A stretch of 36,454 nucleotides of DNA from Proteiniphilum sp. (GCA_031255275.1 JAIRSV010000159.1:1-36454), one strand, 5' to 3'. Shown: positions 7,156 to 16,251, numbered from the stretch's first letter. Notes: generated by a model not told the origin, from the letters alone. Made by a program: numbers and translations.

Positions 7156-7194
7156 AAGCGGTGTAAGGAAAAAATTACTATCTTTGCACCGCTT
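7156..7194 (+). terminator. Terminator hairpin sharing sequence with the next promoter
   Basis: Bases 7156-7169 pair with 7181-7194 in a 14-bp stem (12 Watson-Crick pairs and two G·U pairs) with an 11-nt loop, followed by TATTTTT. It lies 20 bp after the sugar-kinase stop and fits a rho-independent terminator. The 3' arm contains the -7 box TATCTTTG of the yceD promoter. Confidence 0.65.
7179..7186 (+). promoter_or_regulatory. -7 box of the yceD-rpmF promoter
   Basis: TATCTTTG is an exact TAnnTTTG element. It implies transcription start near 7193, 20 nt before the GTG of yceD. No TTTG is seen at the expected -33 position, so the assignment rests on the -7 box alone. Confidence 0.6.
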
Positions 7195-7212
7195 TATTTT
7201 TGAGGAAAAAAC

Positions 7213-7794
7213 GTGGCAAAATTCAGTTTGTACAATATCTCCCTGAAAAATCTTTCCGAAGGAGTGCATGTCTTTGAGTATGACTTGGACAGGAAATTCT
7301 TCGACGCTATTGACAGCGAGGAGGTGCGGAAGGGTAACGTGAATGTGACGGTCAATGTGCGGAAAACGTCGTTCACCTTTGAATTTAATTTCGATCTCAG
7401 AGGAGTTGTCCAGGTGCCTTGTACGCGTTGCTTGGATGATATGGGCTTGGACGTGGATACGCAGAGCCGGCTGATCGTAAAATTTGGAAGAGAATATTCC
7501 GAGGAAAGTGACGAAATAGTAATTATACCCGAAGAGGAGGGTGAAATCAACATTGCCTGGTTCCTGTATGAATTTATTGCCCTGACTATTCCCATCAAGC
7601 ATGTGCATCCCGCAGGCGAATGTAACAGGGTTGTCTCCTCAAAGTTGCGCAAGCACCGGGCTGTCAGCGCCGACAACACCGCCGATGATGACGGCAAGGT
7701 TACGGATGATGATTTTTTGGACGAGGAGGAGTCGCAGAGTAATGACCCCCGCTGGGATGCGCTCAAGGGGTTGAACCCGGAAGAAAGCTACTGA
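7213..7794 (+). CDS. yceD: DUF177/YceD family 23S rRNA accumulation protein
   Basis: A 193-residue protein of the YceD (DUF177) family, which in other bacteria supports 23S rRNA accumulation and is almost always next to rpmF. The family's cysteine motif appears as VPCTRCLDDM at about residue 73, followed by the acidic EYSEESDEIVIIPEEEGEINI block and, near the end, DPRWDALKGLNPEE, the normal closing motif. The start is GTG at 7213, giving MAKFSLYNISLKNL, with GAGGAAAAAAC before it. rpmF begins 31 bp downstream. Confidence 0.9.
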   Translation: MAKFSLYNISLKNLSEGVHVFEYDLDRKFFDAIDSEEVRKGNVNVTVNVRKTSFTFEFNFDLRGVVQVPCTRCLDDMGLDVDTQSRLIVKFGREYSEESDEIVIIPEEEGEINIAWFLYEFIALTIPIKHVHPAGECNRVVSSKLRKHRAVSADNTADDDGKVTDDDFLDEEESQSNDPRWDALKGLNPEESY

Positions 7795-7824
7795 GTATAT
7801 AAACAATTATAAAACAGATATAAA

Positions 7825-8010
7825 ATGGCACATCCAAAAAGAAGACAGTCTTCTGCAAGACAAGGGAAAAGAAGATCGCACGATCATGCCAAACTGCCCA
7901 CCGTGGCAATCTGCCCCAACTGCGGAGCATGGCACATATATCACACCGTGTGTGGTGAATGTGGTTACTACAGAGGTAAACTGGCGATAGAGAAAAACAT
8001 AACGGCGTAA
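7825..8010 (+). CDS. rpmF: Ribosomal protein L32
   Basis: A 61-residue protein starting MAHPKRRQSSARQGKRRSHD, the standard L32 N-terminus. CPNCGAW at about residue 33 and CGECGYY at about residue 46 give the four-cysteine zinc ribbon. It is paired with yceD as in most bacteria. plsX, which often follows rpmF elsewhere, is absent and fabH comes next. Confidence 0.97.
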   Translation: MAHPKRRQSSARQGKRRSHDHAKLPTVAICPNCGAWHIYHTVCGECGYYRGKLAIEKNITA

Positions 8011-8037
8011 TTATCATTTAGTTTTACAGAAAGAGCA

Positions 8038-8076
8038 GACCCTGAAACGTCCGAATCACATTTCAGGGTCTTTTTC
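8038..8076 (+). terminator. Rho-independent terminator after rpmF
   Basis: GACCCTGAAA (8038-8047) pairs perfectly with TTTCAGGGTC (8061-8070) around a 13-nt loop, then TTTTT. It ends only about 22 bp before the fabH start, leaving little room for a separate promoter. Read-through control of fabH is possible. Confidence 0.8.
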
Positions 8077-8097
8077 AATAATTATTTTCCATATACG

Positions 8098-9111
8098 ATG
8101 AGACGATTAAACGCCGTAATCACCGGAATCGCAGCCAAGGTACCGGATTATATTCTCACCAATAAAGAACTGTCTACCATAGTTGATACGTCCGATGAGT
8201 GGATCATGACCAGGGTAGGGATCAGGGAACGACGAATCTTAAAGGATGAAGGGCAGGGTATCTCGGTATTGGGCACGTCGGCCGTGAAAGAGTTGCTGAC
8301 GAAAACGAATACGGTTCCGGAAGAAGTTGATGCGGTAATTTTCGCCACTTCCACGCCCGACCATATCCTTCCTTCGGCGGCCGCTATCGTGGCAGAGAAT
8401 AATGGTATCAAAAACGCTTTCTGTTTCGATATGGAAGTCGCCTGTTCCGGTTTTGTTTACGGACTGGAGATTTGCAGCAGTCTCATCCGGACAGGCAAAT
8501 ATAAAAAGATAATCCTGCTGGCGGGCGACAAGATGTCGTCCATCACCAATTATAAAGACCGGACAACCTGTCCGCTGTTTGGCGATGCGGCAGGAGCGGT
8601 GATGATCGAGCCTACCGAAGAAAATACGGGCGTCATGGATGCGGAACTTCATTCGGACGGAGTGGGCTACCTGCCGCTGCAGGTGAAAGCGGGCGGCAGT
8701 AAATATCCCGCCACGCACGAAACGGTGGGGGATGCACAGCATACTGTATATCAGGACGGGAGAGTGGTTTTCAAACACGCCGTTTTGCGCATGGCCGAAG
8801 TTTCGCTGAATATTATGCAGCGCAACAGCCTTTCCGTCGACGATGTGGACTGGCTGGTTCCCCATCAGGCCAATATGCGAATCATTGACGCCGTGATAGA
8901 CCGCACCGGATTACCGCGCGAAAAAGTGATGATCAATATCGAACGTTACGGAAATACCAGCGCGGGAACCATCCCGCTTTGCCTGTGGGAATGGGAGCCT
9001 GAACTGAAAAAGGGTGACAACATTATCCTGGTTGCCTTCGGAGCAGGTTTCTCTTGGGGAAGCGTTTTCCTGAAATGGGGGTACAACGGGACAGCGAACG
9101 ATAATAGATAG
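8098..9111 (+). CDS. fabH: 3-oxoacyl-ACP synthase III (KAS III)
   Basis: A 337-residue condensing enzyme. The catalytic cysteine is in FDMEVACSGFVYGLE (about residue 118), the histidine in WLVPHQANMRI (about 260) and the asparagine in RYGNTSAGTIPL (about 290); FGDAAGAVMIEP and the C-terminal VAFGAGFSWGS are also typical. KAS III joins acetyl- or branched acyl-CoA to malonyl-ACP and starts type II fatty-acid synthesis. The ATG at 8098 gives the family start MRRLNAVITGIAAKVPDYIL. It follows rpmF after a strong terminator. Confidence 0.96.
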   Translation: MRRLNAVITGIAAKVPDYILTNKELSTIVDTSDEWIMTRVGIRERRILKDEGQGISVLGTSAVKELLTKTNTVPEEVDAVIFATSTPDHILPSAAAIVAENNGIKNAFCFDMEVACSGFVYGLEICSSLIRTGKYKKIILLAGDKMSSITNYKDRTTCPLFGDAAGAVMIEPTEENTGVMDAELHSDGVGYLPLQVKAGGSKYPATHETVGDAQHTVYQDGRVVFKHAVLRMAEVSLNIMQRNSLSVDDVDWLVPHQANMRIIDAVIDRTGLPREKVMINIERYGNTSAGTIPLCLWEWEPELKKGDNIILVAFGAGFSWGSVFLKWGYNGTANDNR

Positions 9112-9146
9112 TGAAAGCCCATTGAAAAAGAAGGTGATACATCATG

Positions 9147-9172
9147 AACGCATCGGAAACGATGCGTTTTTT
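9147..9172 (+). terminator. Terminator after fabH with GAAA tetraloop
   Basis: AACGCATCG pairs with CGATGCGTT (9 bp) around a GAAA tetraloop, then TTTT. It lies 35 bp past the fabH stop. TATCTTTA at 9172-9179, one base off the -7 consensus, directly follows and could start the era transcript. Confidence 0.85.
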
Positions 9173-9235
9173 ATCTTTACCGGACAACGAAGAGGAAAAA
9201 TCGTTCAGCAAATGTTCTGTTAACGAGTTATAAGT

Positions 9236-10129
9236 ATGTCGCAGAATAAGCATCGTTCCGGTTTTGTCAATATAGTGGGTAATCCCAATGTAGGCAAATC
9301 CACATTAATGAACCGGCTGGTGGGAGAAAAAATTTCCATCATCACGGCAAAGACCCAGACCACACGCCACCGTATTATCGGCATTGTGAATACAGTCGAT
9401 TACCAGGTGGTTTATTCCGATACGCCGGGGGTATTGCGTCCCAATTACAAGCTGCAGGAATCAATGCTGAATTTCTCCCTGTCGGCGCTGAACGACGCCG
9501 ACGTCCTGCTCTATGTGACTGATGTGGTAGAGAAGATCGACAAAAACGACGGGTTCCTGAATAGGGTACAACGGTTGGATTTGCCGGTACTGCTGCTCAT
9601 CAATAAAATAGACCGGACAAACCAGGAGGAACTGGAAATGATGGTCGCGCAATGGCAGAAGTTACTGCCGCAGGCAGAGATATATCCCGTTTCGGCATTG
9701 AACAATTTCAGCGTCGATATCGTGCAGAATCGTGTCCTGGAGCTTTTGCCGGAATCGCCCCCTTATTTTGAAAAAGATGCGCTCACCGACAAACCTGCCC
9801 GTTTTTTTGTCACCGAGATTATCAGGGAGAAAGCCTTGCTGATCTACCGGAAAGAGATACCCTATTCCATTGAAGTTGTCGTGGAGGAGTTTGAGGAGGA
9901 GGACGACATGATTCGGATTAGGGCGGTTGTACTGGTAGAGCGCGATTCGCAGAAGGGAATTGTGATCGGTCACAGGGGAGAATCGCTGAAAAGGCTGGGA
10001 ACGATGGCGCGAAAGGATATTCAGCGATTCTTTGAGAAAAAGGTCTTTCTGCAGCTTTATGTGAAGGTGGAAAAAGACTGGCGGAATCGTGACAATATGC
10101 TGAAAACGTTCGGATACAAACTTGACTGA
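9236..10129 (+). CDS. era: GTPase Era
   Basis: A 297-residue protein of normal Era length. The G domain has GNPNVGKST (about residue 16), TTRHRIIG, DTPGVLRP and NKID. The C-terminal KH domain contains VVLVERDSQKGIVIGHRGESLKRLG. Era binds the 3' end of 16S rRNA and the small subunit during assembly. der follows 42 bp later, so the two ribosome-assembly GTPases are probably one transcript. Confidence 0.97.
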   Translation: MSQNKHRSGFVNIVGNPNVGKSTLMNRLVGEKISIITAKTQTTRHRIIGIVNTVDYQVVYSDTPGVLRPNYKLQESMLNFSLSALNDADVLLYVTDVVEKIDKNDGFLNRVQRLDLPVLLLINKIDRTNQEELEMMVAQWQKLLPQAEIYPVSALNNFSVDIVQNRVLELLPESPPYFEKDALTDKPARFFVTEIIREKALLIYRKEIPYSIEVVVEEFEEEDDMIRIRAVVLVERDSQKGIVIGHRGESLKRLGTMARKDIQRFFEKKVFLQLYVKVEKDWRNRDNMLKTFGYKLD

Positions 10130-10171
10130 TGTGCCGAATATCAATAAATCCACTCTTTAGCAGATAAAATT

Positions 10172-11485
10172 ATGCAAAACTTAGTAGCGATAGTGGGACG
10201 TCCCAACGTAGGGAAATCGACCCTCTTCAACCGCCTGACGCAAAGTCGCCAGGCCATTGTGACGGAAACCGCCGGTACCACGCGCGACCGCCTGTACGGG
10301 AAGGTAATCTGGGGCGGACAGGAATTTTCTCTGGTCGATACCGGCGGGTGGGTAGTCAATTCCGGCGATGTGATGGAAGAGGAGATCAACAGGCAAGTGC
10401 GTATCGCCCTGGAGGAAGCGGATGTAATACTCTTTGTCGTGGATGTGATGCATGGCCTGACCGATCTCGATGAGAGTGTCGCCCGAATGCTGCGCAGATC
10501 GGGGAAACCGGTAGTGGTAGTCTCCAACAAGGCGGATAATTTTGAACTGGGACATCAGTCGGCGGAATTTTATTCCTTCGGGTTGGGCGATCCGTTTGGC
10601 ATTTCGGCCATTAACGGTTCGGGAACCGGCGACTTGCTGGATCATATCCTGACGCTGTTCACAAAAAACAACAGTGAGGAAGAGTCGGACGATATTCCCA
10701 AATTTGCTGTGGTGGGGCGTCCGAATGTCGGAAAATCCTCCATGATCAATGCCCTGATCGGGGAGGAAAGGAGTATCGTGACCGATATTGCCGGCACTAC
10801 GCGCGACTCCGTTTACCTGCGTTATAATAAATTCGGCATGGATTTTTACCTGATCGATACCGCCGGGATCCGCAAGAAGGGAAAAGTGACGGAGGATCTG
10901 GAATATTTCTCCGTGATACGTTCCATCCGCGTTATCGAGAATGCCGACGTTTGTGTCCTGATGCTTGACGCAAACCGCGGAATAGAGGGGCAGGATCTGA
11001 ATATCTTTTCACTTATACAGAGGAACCGAAAAGGACTGGTTGTCTTCGTCAACAAGTGGGATACGGTTGAGGAGAAGGATCATATTGTGATCAGGACGTT
11101 TGAGAGAGCGATCCGCGAACGTTTTGCTCCCTTTACCGATTTCCCGGTTATATTCGGCTCGGCGCTGACCAGGCAGCGAATCCTCAAAGTGATGGATACG
11201 GCCAAAGAGGTGTACCGGAATAAAAAGCGCAGAGTGACTACTGCTAAACTGAATGAGGTGATGTTGCCGATCATGGAAAGGACGCCTCCTCCTGCAAACA
11301 AGGGAAAATTTATAAAAATCAAGTATGTAACCCAGCTGGCCGATACGCAGGTGCCTTCATTTGTTTTCTTCTGCAATCTGCCGCAGTGGATCAAGGAACC
11401 GTACAGACGATTTGTGGAGAACAGGATGCGTGAAAACTGGGATTTTTCGGGTACTCCCATCAATATTTTTTTCAGAGAAAAATGA
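10172..11485 (+). CDS. der: Ribosome biogenesis GTPase Der (EngA)
   Basis: A 437-residue protein with two tandem GTPase domains, the hallmark of Der. The first has GRPNVGKSTLFNRL (about residue 8), DTGGWV and NKAD; the second has GRPNVGKSSMINAL (about 183), DTAGIRKKGK and NKWD. The C-terminal KH-like domain ends in INIFFREK. Der acts in 50S subunit maturation. Start ATG at 10172 gives MQNLVAIVGRPNVGKST. Confidence 0.98.
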   Translation: MQNLVAIVGRPNVGKSTLFNRLTQSRQAIVTETAGTTRDRLYGKVIWGGQEFSLVDTGGWVVNSGDVMEEEINRQVRIALEEADVILFVVDVMHGLTDLDESVARMLRRSGKPVVVVSNKADNFELGHQSAEFYSFGLGDPFGISAINGSGTGDLLDHILTLFTKNNSEEESDDIPKFAVVGRPNVGKSSMINALIGEERSIVTDIAGTTRDSVYLRYNKFGMDFYLIDTAGIRKKGKVTEDLEYFSVIRSIRVIENADVCVLMLDANRGIEGQDLNIFSLIQRNRKGLVVFVNKWDTVEEKDHIVIRTFERAIRERFAPFTDFPVIFGSALTRQRILKVMDTAKEVYRNKKRRVTTAKLNEVMLPIMERTPPPANKGKFIKIKYVTQLADTQVPSFVFFCNLPQWIKEPYRRFVENRMRENWDFSGTPINIFFREK

Positions 11486-11711
11486 TCTGTCGGCATCGTT
11501 TTTCCCCCTCTTCCTGCGGGTCTGAGCGGTTCTTTATATTTTTATAGTGAAAAAAACGGTCTAATCGTATGAAATCACAAAAATATTGCGTTAATTTGTA
11601 TTCTTTTGTAAAGACGGAGGGAATGATAAAATCCTCTATCTTCTTTTAAAAAGAACAAAATCGAATGCAACATACCGACTCTTAAGGCCGGAATAAACGA
11701 ATGAACTGCTG

Positions 11712-13769
11712 ATGGATACGAAAAACAATTTTGACAACGAGAAATCACCTGTTAACAAAGAACAAAACGATAAAGATCTTCTGTCCGAATTAACGGAAAG
11801 GGATTCTGTGATGGAAACTTCCAGGACGGAGATTCCTGTCGCGGGGGAAACGGAAGGGGATGATCTCGCGGAAGTGGCGGAGGCCGAAATCTCGGAACAG
11901 GCGATGGCCGGGGAGGACATTGAGGACGGGAACGGTGAACCGGAGGTGCCCGCCATAGACTATGATTTGGAGGACGGAAGTGATGCCGGTGACTCCGAAG
12001 AGGATGAAGGGGGGGGCGATGATACGGATGAAAGTTCTTTCACGGACGATACTTCCCTGTCTCTGCTTCCCATTGATGAGATCGTGCGTAATCTGCGTGA
12101 CCTGTTTAATTCGGAGAATCCGAGGCGCAAGGACGTGGATGAGTATAAGAGTCTGTTTTACCGCTCTTTGCGGAATGAAACGGAATCGCAAAAACAGGAT
12201 TTTCTCTCGAAGGGGGGAGAAGAGATTGATTTTGTGGGGAAGGAATCGGAGGTCTATGCCGAAGGAAAGGAGCTGCTTCAGAAGATAAGGGAGAAGCGCG
12301 CTGATATTCTCGCGAAGGAGGAAGTCGCGAAGGAGAAGAACGTTGCCCGGAAGCTTGCCATCATAGAGCAGGTGAAAGCGCTGACCGAGACGCAGGGACA
12401 GGAGGACTTCAACAAAGTTTACCAGGAATTTAAGTCGCTTCAGCAGGAATGGAGCAGCGTCAAGCCGGTTCCGCAGGAAAAGGTGAACGAGTTATGGAAG
12501 TCATATCAGCGCTATGTGGAGATATTCTATGACCTGGTACGTATCAATAACGAGTTCAGGGAGTACGATTTCAAGAAGAACCTGGAGCTGAAAACCGAGT
12601 TGTGCGAGGCGGCAGAGAGGCTCGACGGAGAGGCAGATGTGGTTTCGGCCTTCCATCAGTTGCAGAAGCTGCATCAGGAGTGGAGGGAGGTTGGCCCCGT
12701 GTCCAGAAGGGACAGAGAGGAGATCTGGAACCGCTTTAAGGAGGCTTCGACCCGGATTAACAGGAAATACCAGAGGCACTTCGAGCGGCTGCGGGAAAAG
12801 GAAAATGAAAACCTGAAACTGAAAATGGCGCTTTGTGAAAAGCTTGAGGCTATTGATCTCAGCCGGCTCAAGACCGTCAGAGACTGGGGTGAAAAAGTGA
12901 AGGAGGTGCTTGAGATCCAGTCACAGTGGCGTCGGACAGGGTTTGTGCCGAGGAAATGGAATGTAAAGATTTACAAGCGTTACCGGACTGCCTGTGACTT
13001 CTTTTTCAAAAGAAAGAGTGAGTTTTACAAATCTATTCGCGGAGAGATGGAGGTGAACCTCAGAAAAAAGACGGCGCTGTGCGAGCGTGCCGAATCACTC
13101 ATGGACAGCCGGGACTGGAAAGCTACGACGCGGGAACTGATCGAGATACAGCGACAGTGGAAAACCATCGGTGTCGTTCCGCACAGATATGTTGACAGTA
13201 TCTGGAAACGGTTTGTTTCGGCCTGTGACAGCTTCTTTGAACAGAGGAAACTGCATGCTTTGTCGCAGGATGAACTGGAACAGAGGAATCTGGAAGAGAA
13301 AAAAAACATCGTCGAGAAGATAAACCGGCTGAACTCCGTCCCCAAGACGGAGGGGGCTTTGACGCAGCTTCGCGCGCTGATGGATGAATGGAACGAGGTG
13401 GGGCACGTCCCGTATAAGACGAAGGACCGTATTCACAGGGAATTTTGCGATGCAACGGAATCTCAGTTCGACAGGCTGAATGTCGACAAGTCGGAACGGA
13501 AGCTGGAGGCTTACAGGAATACGATTTCGGGTATGGTGAAATCGGACGGTACGAAAGGGCAGCTTGTCCGGGAACGTGAAAAGTTGGTGCGTCAGTATGA
13601 GCGGATCAAAAGTGAATTGCAGACGTATGAAAACAATATCGGATTCCTTTCCGTTTCATCCAAAAAAGGAAATCACCTGCTGGACGATATGAAGCAGAAA
13701 GTGGACAAGATCAGGGCCGAACTGCTTCTGCTGGAGAGGAAGGTCAAGGCTATAGAAGATGAACTGTAG
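11712..13769 (+). CDS. DUF349 repeat protein with acidic N-terminus
   Basis: A 685-residue protein of unknown function. Residues 1-115 are highly acidic and probably disordered (clusters such as EEDEGGGDDTDESS). From about 190 the protein is mostly charged helix. Five DUF349 repeats can be recognised by a W-x5-V/VP core at about residues 243 (QQEWSSVKPVP), 320 (QEWREVGPVS), 404 (SQWRRTGFVP), 480 (RQWKTIGVVP) and 558 (DEWNEVGHVP), spaced 76-84 residues apart. The last 60 residues form a probable coiled coil. No membrane segment is seen. Large DUF349 proteins are common in Bacteroidota. It stands alone with its own terminator downstream. Confidence 0.85.
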   Translation: MDTKNNFDNEKSPVNKEQNDKDLLSELTERDSVMETSRTEIPVAGETEGDDLAEVAEAEISEQAMAGEDIEDGNGEPEVPAIDYDLEDGSDAGDSEEDEGGGDDTDESSFTDDTSLSLLPIDEIVRNLRDLFNSENPRRKDVDEYKSLFYRSLRNETESQKQDFLSKGGEEIDFVGKESEVYAEGKELLQKIREKRADILAKEEVAKEKNVARKLAIIEQVKALTETQGQEDFNKVYQEFKSLQQEWSSVKPVPQEKVNELWKSYQRYVEIFYDLVRINNEFREYDFKKNLELKTELCEAAERLDGEADVVSAFHQLQKLHQEWREVGPVSRRDREEIWNRFKEASTRINRKYQRHFERLREKENENLKLKMALCEKLEAIDLSRLKTVRDWGEKVKEVLEIQSQWRRTGFVPRKWNVKIYKRYRTACDFFFKRKSEFYKSIRGEMEVNLRKKTALCERAESLMDSRDWKATTRELIEIQRQWKTIGVVPHRYVDSIWKRFVSACDSFFEQRKLHALSQDELEQRNLEEKKNIVEKINRLNSVPKTEGALTQLRALMDEWNEVGHVPYKTKDRIHREFCDATESQFDRLNVDKSERKLEAYRNTISGMVKSDGTKGQLVREREKLVRQYERIKSELQTYENNIGFLSVSSKKGNHLLDDMKQKVDKIRAELLLLERKVKAIEDEL

Positions 13770-13806
13770 CGATATGTGTTCCGGCTCCCCGGAACAGTGG
13801 CGGAAG

Positions 13807-13836
13807 AGCTGTCTCAAAACGAGGCAGCTTTTTTTA
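13807..13836 (+). terminator. Terminator after the DUF349 gene
   Basis: AGCTGTCTC pairs with GAGGCAGCT (9 bp, one T·G) around loop AAAAC, followed by TTTTTT. It lies 38 bp past the stop on the plus strand. Confidence 0.85.
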
Positions 13837-13873
13837 TTTTCAAAGGATATTCTTGAAACCCGGCAGCGCTTCA

Positions 13874-13910
13874 TTCATTCCCGGGAGTAGGCTGTTCATT
13901 CCCGGGAGTA
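13874..13910. repeat. Intergenic direct repeat with 21-bp spacing
   Basis: TTCATTCCCGGGAGTA occurs at 13874-13889 and identically at 13895-13910, offset exactly 21 bp. Each copy contains the palindrome CCCGGG. It lies between the convergent DUF349 and ppk genes, after the terminator. Confidence 0.65.
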
Positions 13911-13987
13911 AAAATTAGAACGTATGAAAAACCGGCTTACTGACACATTTATTTGAGATCCTTGCGCAGAGACACCTGCAAATTAGT

Positions 13988-16057
13988 CTATAACTTCTTC
14001 AGGTAATCATACGTCGCCTGCTGAGCACGCAGGGGAGGGGCGTCGGGCGGGGTGAAGTCTCGCTTGAAGACGTTGCGCAGATTCTCGTCGATCCACACCG
14101 CGCTCCGGTTGTCGGCAAGCTGAATCTCCAGGATGTCTATGATCTGCCGCTTCAGCGACTCCGTATGGACGGGGAAGGCCACCTCGATGCGGCGGTGCAG
14201 GTTGCGCTGCATCCAGTCGGCCGAAGTGAGGTAGACATTCTCCTCTCCGCCGTTGAAGAAATACCACACCCGGGCATGTTCCAGCCAGGCGTCCACGATG
14301 CGCGTCACGGTGATGTTTCTGCTGTACGGCTGATTCGGCACCAGGCAGCAGATGCCGCGTATGATGAGGTCGATCTTCACCCCCGCCTCGCCGGCGCGGT
14401 AAAGCGCGTCGATCATCCCCCGATCCTCCAGGCTGTTCATCTTTAAGATGATGCGTCCCGTGCCGCCGTTCTTCACGTGCGCGATCTCGCGCGCGATCAT
14501 CGCGTGGATTGCGGGGAGCATGTTGAACTGCGTCACCAGCAGATGCTTGAAGGCGTACGTATGTGTCTCCCCCTCCAGCACGCTGAATACTTCGTCGATA
14601 TCCCTGATAAGTTCCCTGTCGGAAGTGAGCAGGCCTTCGTCCGAATAGATGCGCGCCGTTTTCTCGTTGAAGTTGCCCGTCCCCAGGTAGGCGTAGCCTT
14701 TGACGGGATCGTCCGGATCGTTGCTGCGCTTCCGCACGTAAGCCAGCTTGGCGTGCACCTTCAGCCCCGGAAGGCTGTATATGATCTTTACGCCTGCCTG
14801 CTGCATCAGTTCGGAGGTGAAGTAATTGTTCATCTCGTCGAAGCGGGCCTTCAGTTCCACGAAAACAGTCACCTTCTTCCCGTTCTTCGCCGCGCTGATC
14901 AGGCTGTTGATGACGGCTGAGTTTTCGGCCACGCGATACTGGGTCACCTTAATCTCCAGCACCTTCGGGTCGAAGGCGGCCTGCAGGAGGAAGCGCAGCA
15001 GGTAGTCGAACGACTGGTAGGGGAAGTGCAGCAGCACATCCCGCCTGCGCAGCACCCGCAGGATAGAATTGCCCGCTTCCAGCTCCGGCACGCGGAGCGG
15101 CGGCGGAGTCCGTTCCGACGGGCCGCTGCCGGACGGGCAGGGAAGGCTCGACAGGTCAGCCAGATCCAGGTAGCGCCCTGACGGGAGCAGCTCGTCTTCC
15201 ACGATCTCATACGCCTCGCAGAGGTATTGCAGGAAGTAGTCCGGCATCTCCCTGTCATACTGAAAACGGGTCACCGCACCAATCTTGCGTTTGCGCACCT
15301 TGCGCAATATCTCCTCGGCAATATCCTTCCGGTCTTCGTCCTCCAGCGAGAAGTCAGCGTCGCGCGATATTTTGATGCTGAAGCAGTCCACGATCCGGTA
15401 GCCGGGGAACAGGCTCTGCATGTTTGTCCTGATCACGTCGTCGACAAACATGATATAGTGCTTGCCGTTGTGCGAAGGCAGCTCGATGAAGCGGGGCACC
15501 CTGGTGCAGGGTATCTTCATGATGGCATACGTGTAGTGCTGTCTTTCCGGCGTCATCCCCCTCTTCAACAGGCTTATGACCTGGTAGATGCGGCTGTCCT
15601 GGATAAAGGAGTGGATGTCGTCCTTCTGGATGATCATCGGCTGCAGGTAGGGAAACACCTCCTCGCTGAAATACTTCTCCACGTACTCCCGATGGAAAGG
15701 TTCCACCCTGTCGGTACGGCAGAGTATGATACCATTCCGTTCCAGCTCCGGCAGGATCATGCTGTTGAAGATGCGGTAATACTCCTTTTCCTGCGCCGTG
15801 ACCTCGGCGTTGATGCGGGCAATGGCCTCCATCGCCTCTTCCACCGACCCGTGACGGTTGAAGCTCTCCAGCAGCGAACTGTGATAGCCCGAGACGCGTA
15901 TCTTGTAGAACTCCTCCAGGTTAGACGAGTAGATGGCGAGAAATTTGATACGCTCATACACCGGCAGACATTCGTCCCTCGCCTCCAGGAGCACGCGATA
16001 GTTGAATGACAGCCAGCTAATATCCCGGTTGAAATAAGCGTACTGACTATTTTCCAT
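13988..16057 (-). CDS. ppk: Polyphosphate kinase 1
   Basis: A 689-residue protein of full PPK1 length. It starts MENSQYAYFNRDISWLSFNY, the N-terminal domain signature. The autophosphorylated histidine is in GLKVHAKLAYV (about residue 434), followed by LGTGNFNEKTARIYSDEGL; a second conserved region is YLTSADWMQRNLHRRIEVAFPV (about 620). PPK1 reversibly transfers the ATP gamma-phosphate to polyphosphate. It lies 194 bp after the MurU-like gene on the same strand, with a strong palindrome between them. Whether it shares that transcript is unclear, and I find no good -7 box of its own. Confidence 0.97.
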   Translation of the reverse strand: MENSQYAYFNRDISWLSFNYRVLLEARDECLPVYERIKFLAIYSSNLEEFYKIRVSGYHSSLLESFNRHGSVEEAMEAIARINAEVTAQEKEYYRIFNSMILPELERNGIILCRTDRVEPFHREYVEKYFSEEVFPYLQPMIIQKDDIHSFIQDSRIYQVISLLKRGMTPERQHYTYAIMKIPCTRVPRFIELPSHNGKHYIMFVDDVIRTNMQSLFPGYRIVDCFSIKISRDADFSLEDEDRKDIAEEILRKVRKRKIGAVTRFQYDREMPDYFLQYLCEAYEIVEDELLPSGRYLDLADLSSLPCPSGSGPSERTPPPLRVPELEAGNSILRVLRRRDVLLHFPYQSFDYLLRFLLQAAFDPKVLEIKVTQYRVAENSAVINSLISAAKNGKKVTVFVELKARFDEMNNYFTSELMQQAGVKIIYSLPGLKVHAKLAYVRKRSNDPDDPVKGYAYLGTGNFNEKTARIYSDEGLLTSDRELIRDIDEVFSVLEGETHTYAFKHLLVTQFNMLPAIHAMIAREIAHVKNGGTGRIILKMNSLEDRGMIDALYRAGEAGVKIDLIIRGICCLVPNQPYSRNITVTRIVDAWLEHARVWYFFNGGEENVYLTSADWMQRNLHRRIEVAFPVHTESLKRQIIDILEIQLADNRSAVWIDENLRNVFKRDFTPPDAPPLRAQQATYDYLKKL

Positions 16058-16115
16058 TATAACTGATTTCTTTTTTTACATTAAAACCTCAAAGCGATAA
16101 AGTTTGTTCGGTCAG

Positions 16116-16148
16116 GCAGTTTACCGGCGCGAAGCGCCGGTAAACTGC
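16116..16148. repeat. Perfect 15-bp palindrome between murU-like gene and ppk
   Basis: GCAGTTTACCGGCGC (16116-16130), GAA, GCGCCGGTAAACTGC (16134-16148). No T-run follows on either strand, so it is not a standard intrinsic terminator. It may be a REP-like element or an mRNA-stabilising hairpin in the 194-bp gap. Confidence 0.7.
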
Positions 16149-16251
16149 TGATTTCCGACTTCATGCGAATCACGCAGCATGAACGGCACCGTATGTTTTT
16201 CTGTGAATAACGCACGAGGTGCAAATTGAATTACGCGCCCCTCCGTCCACC

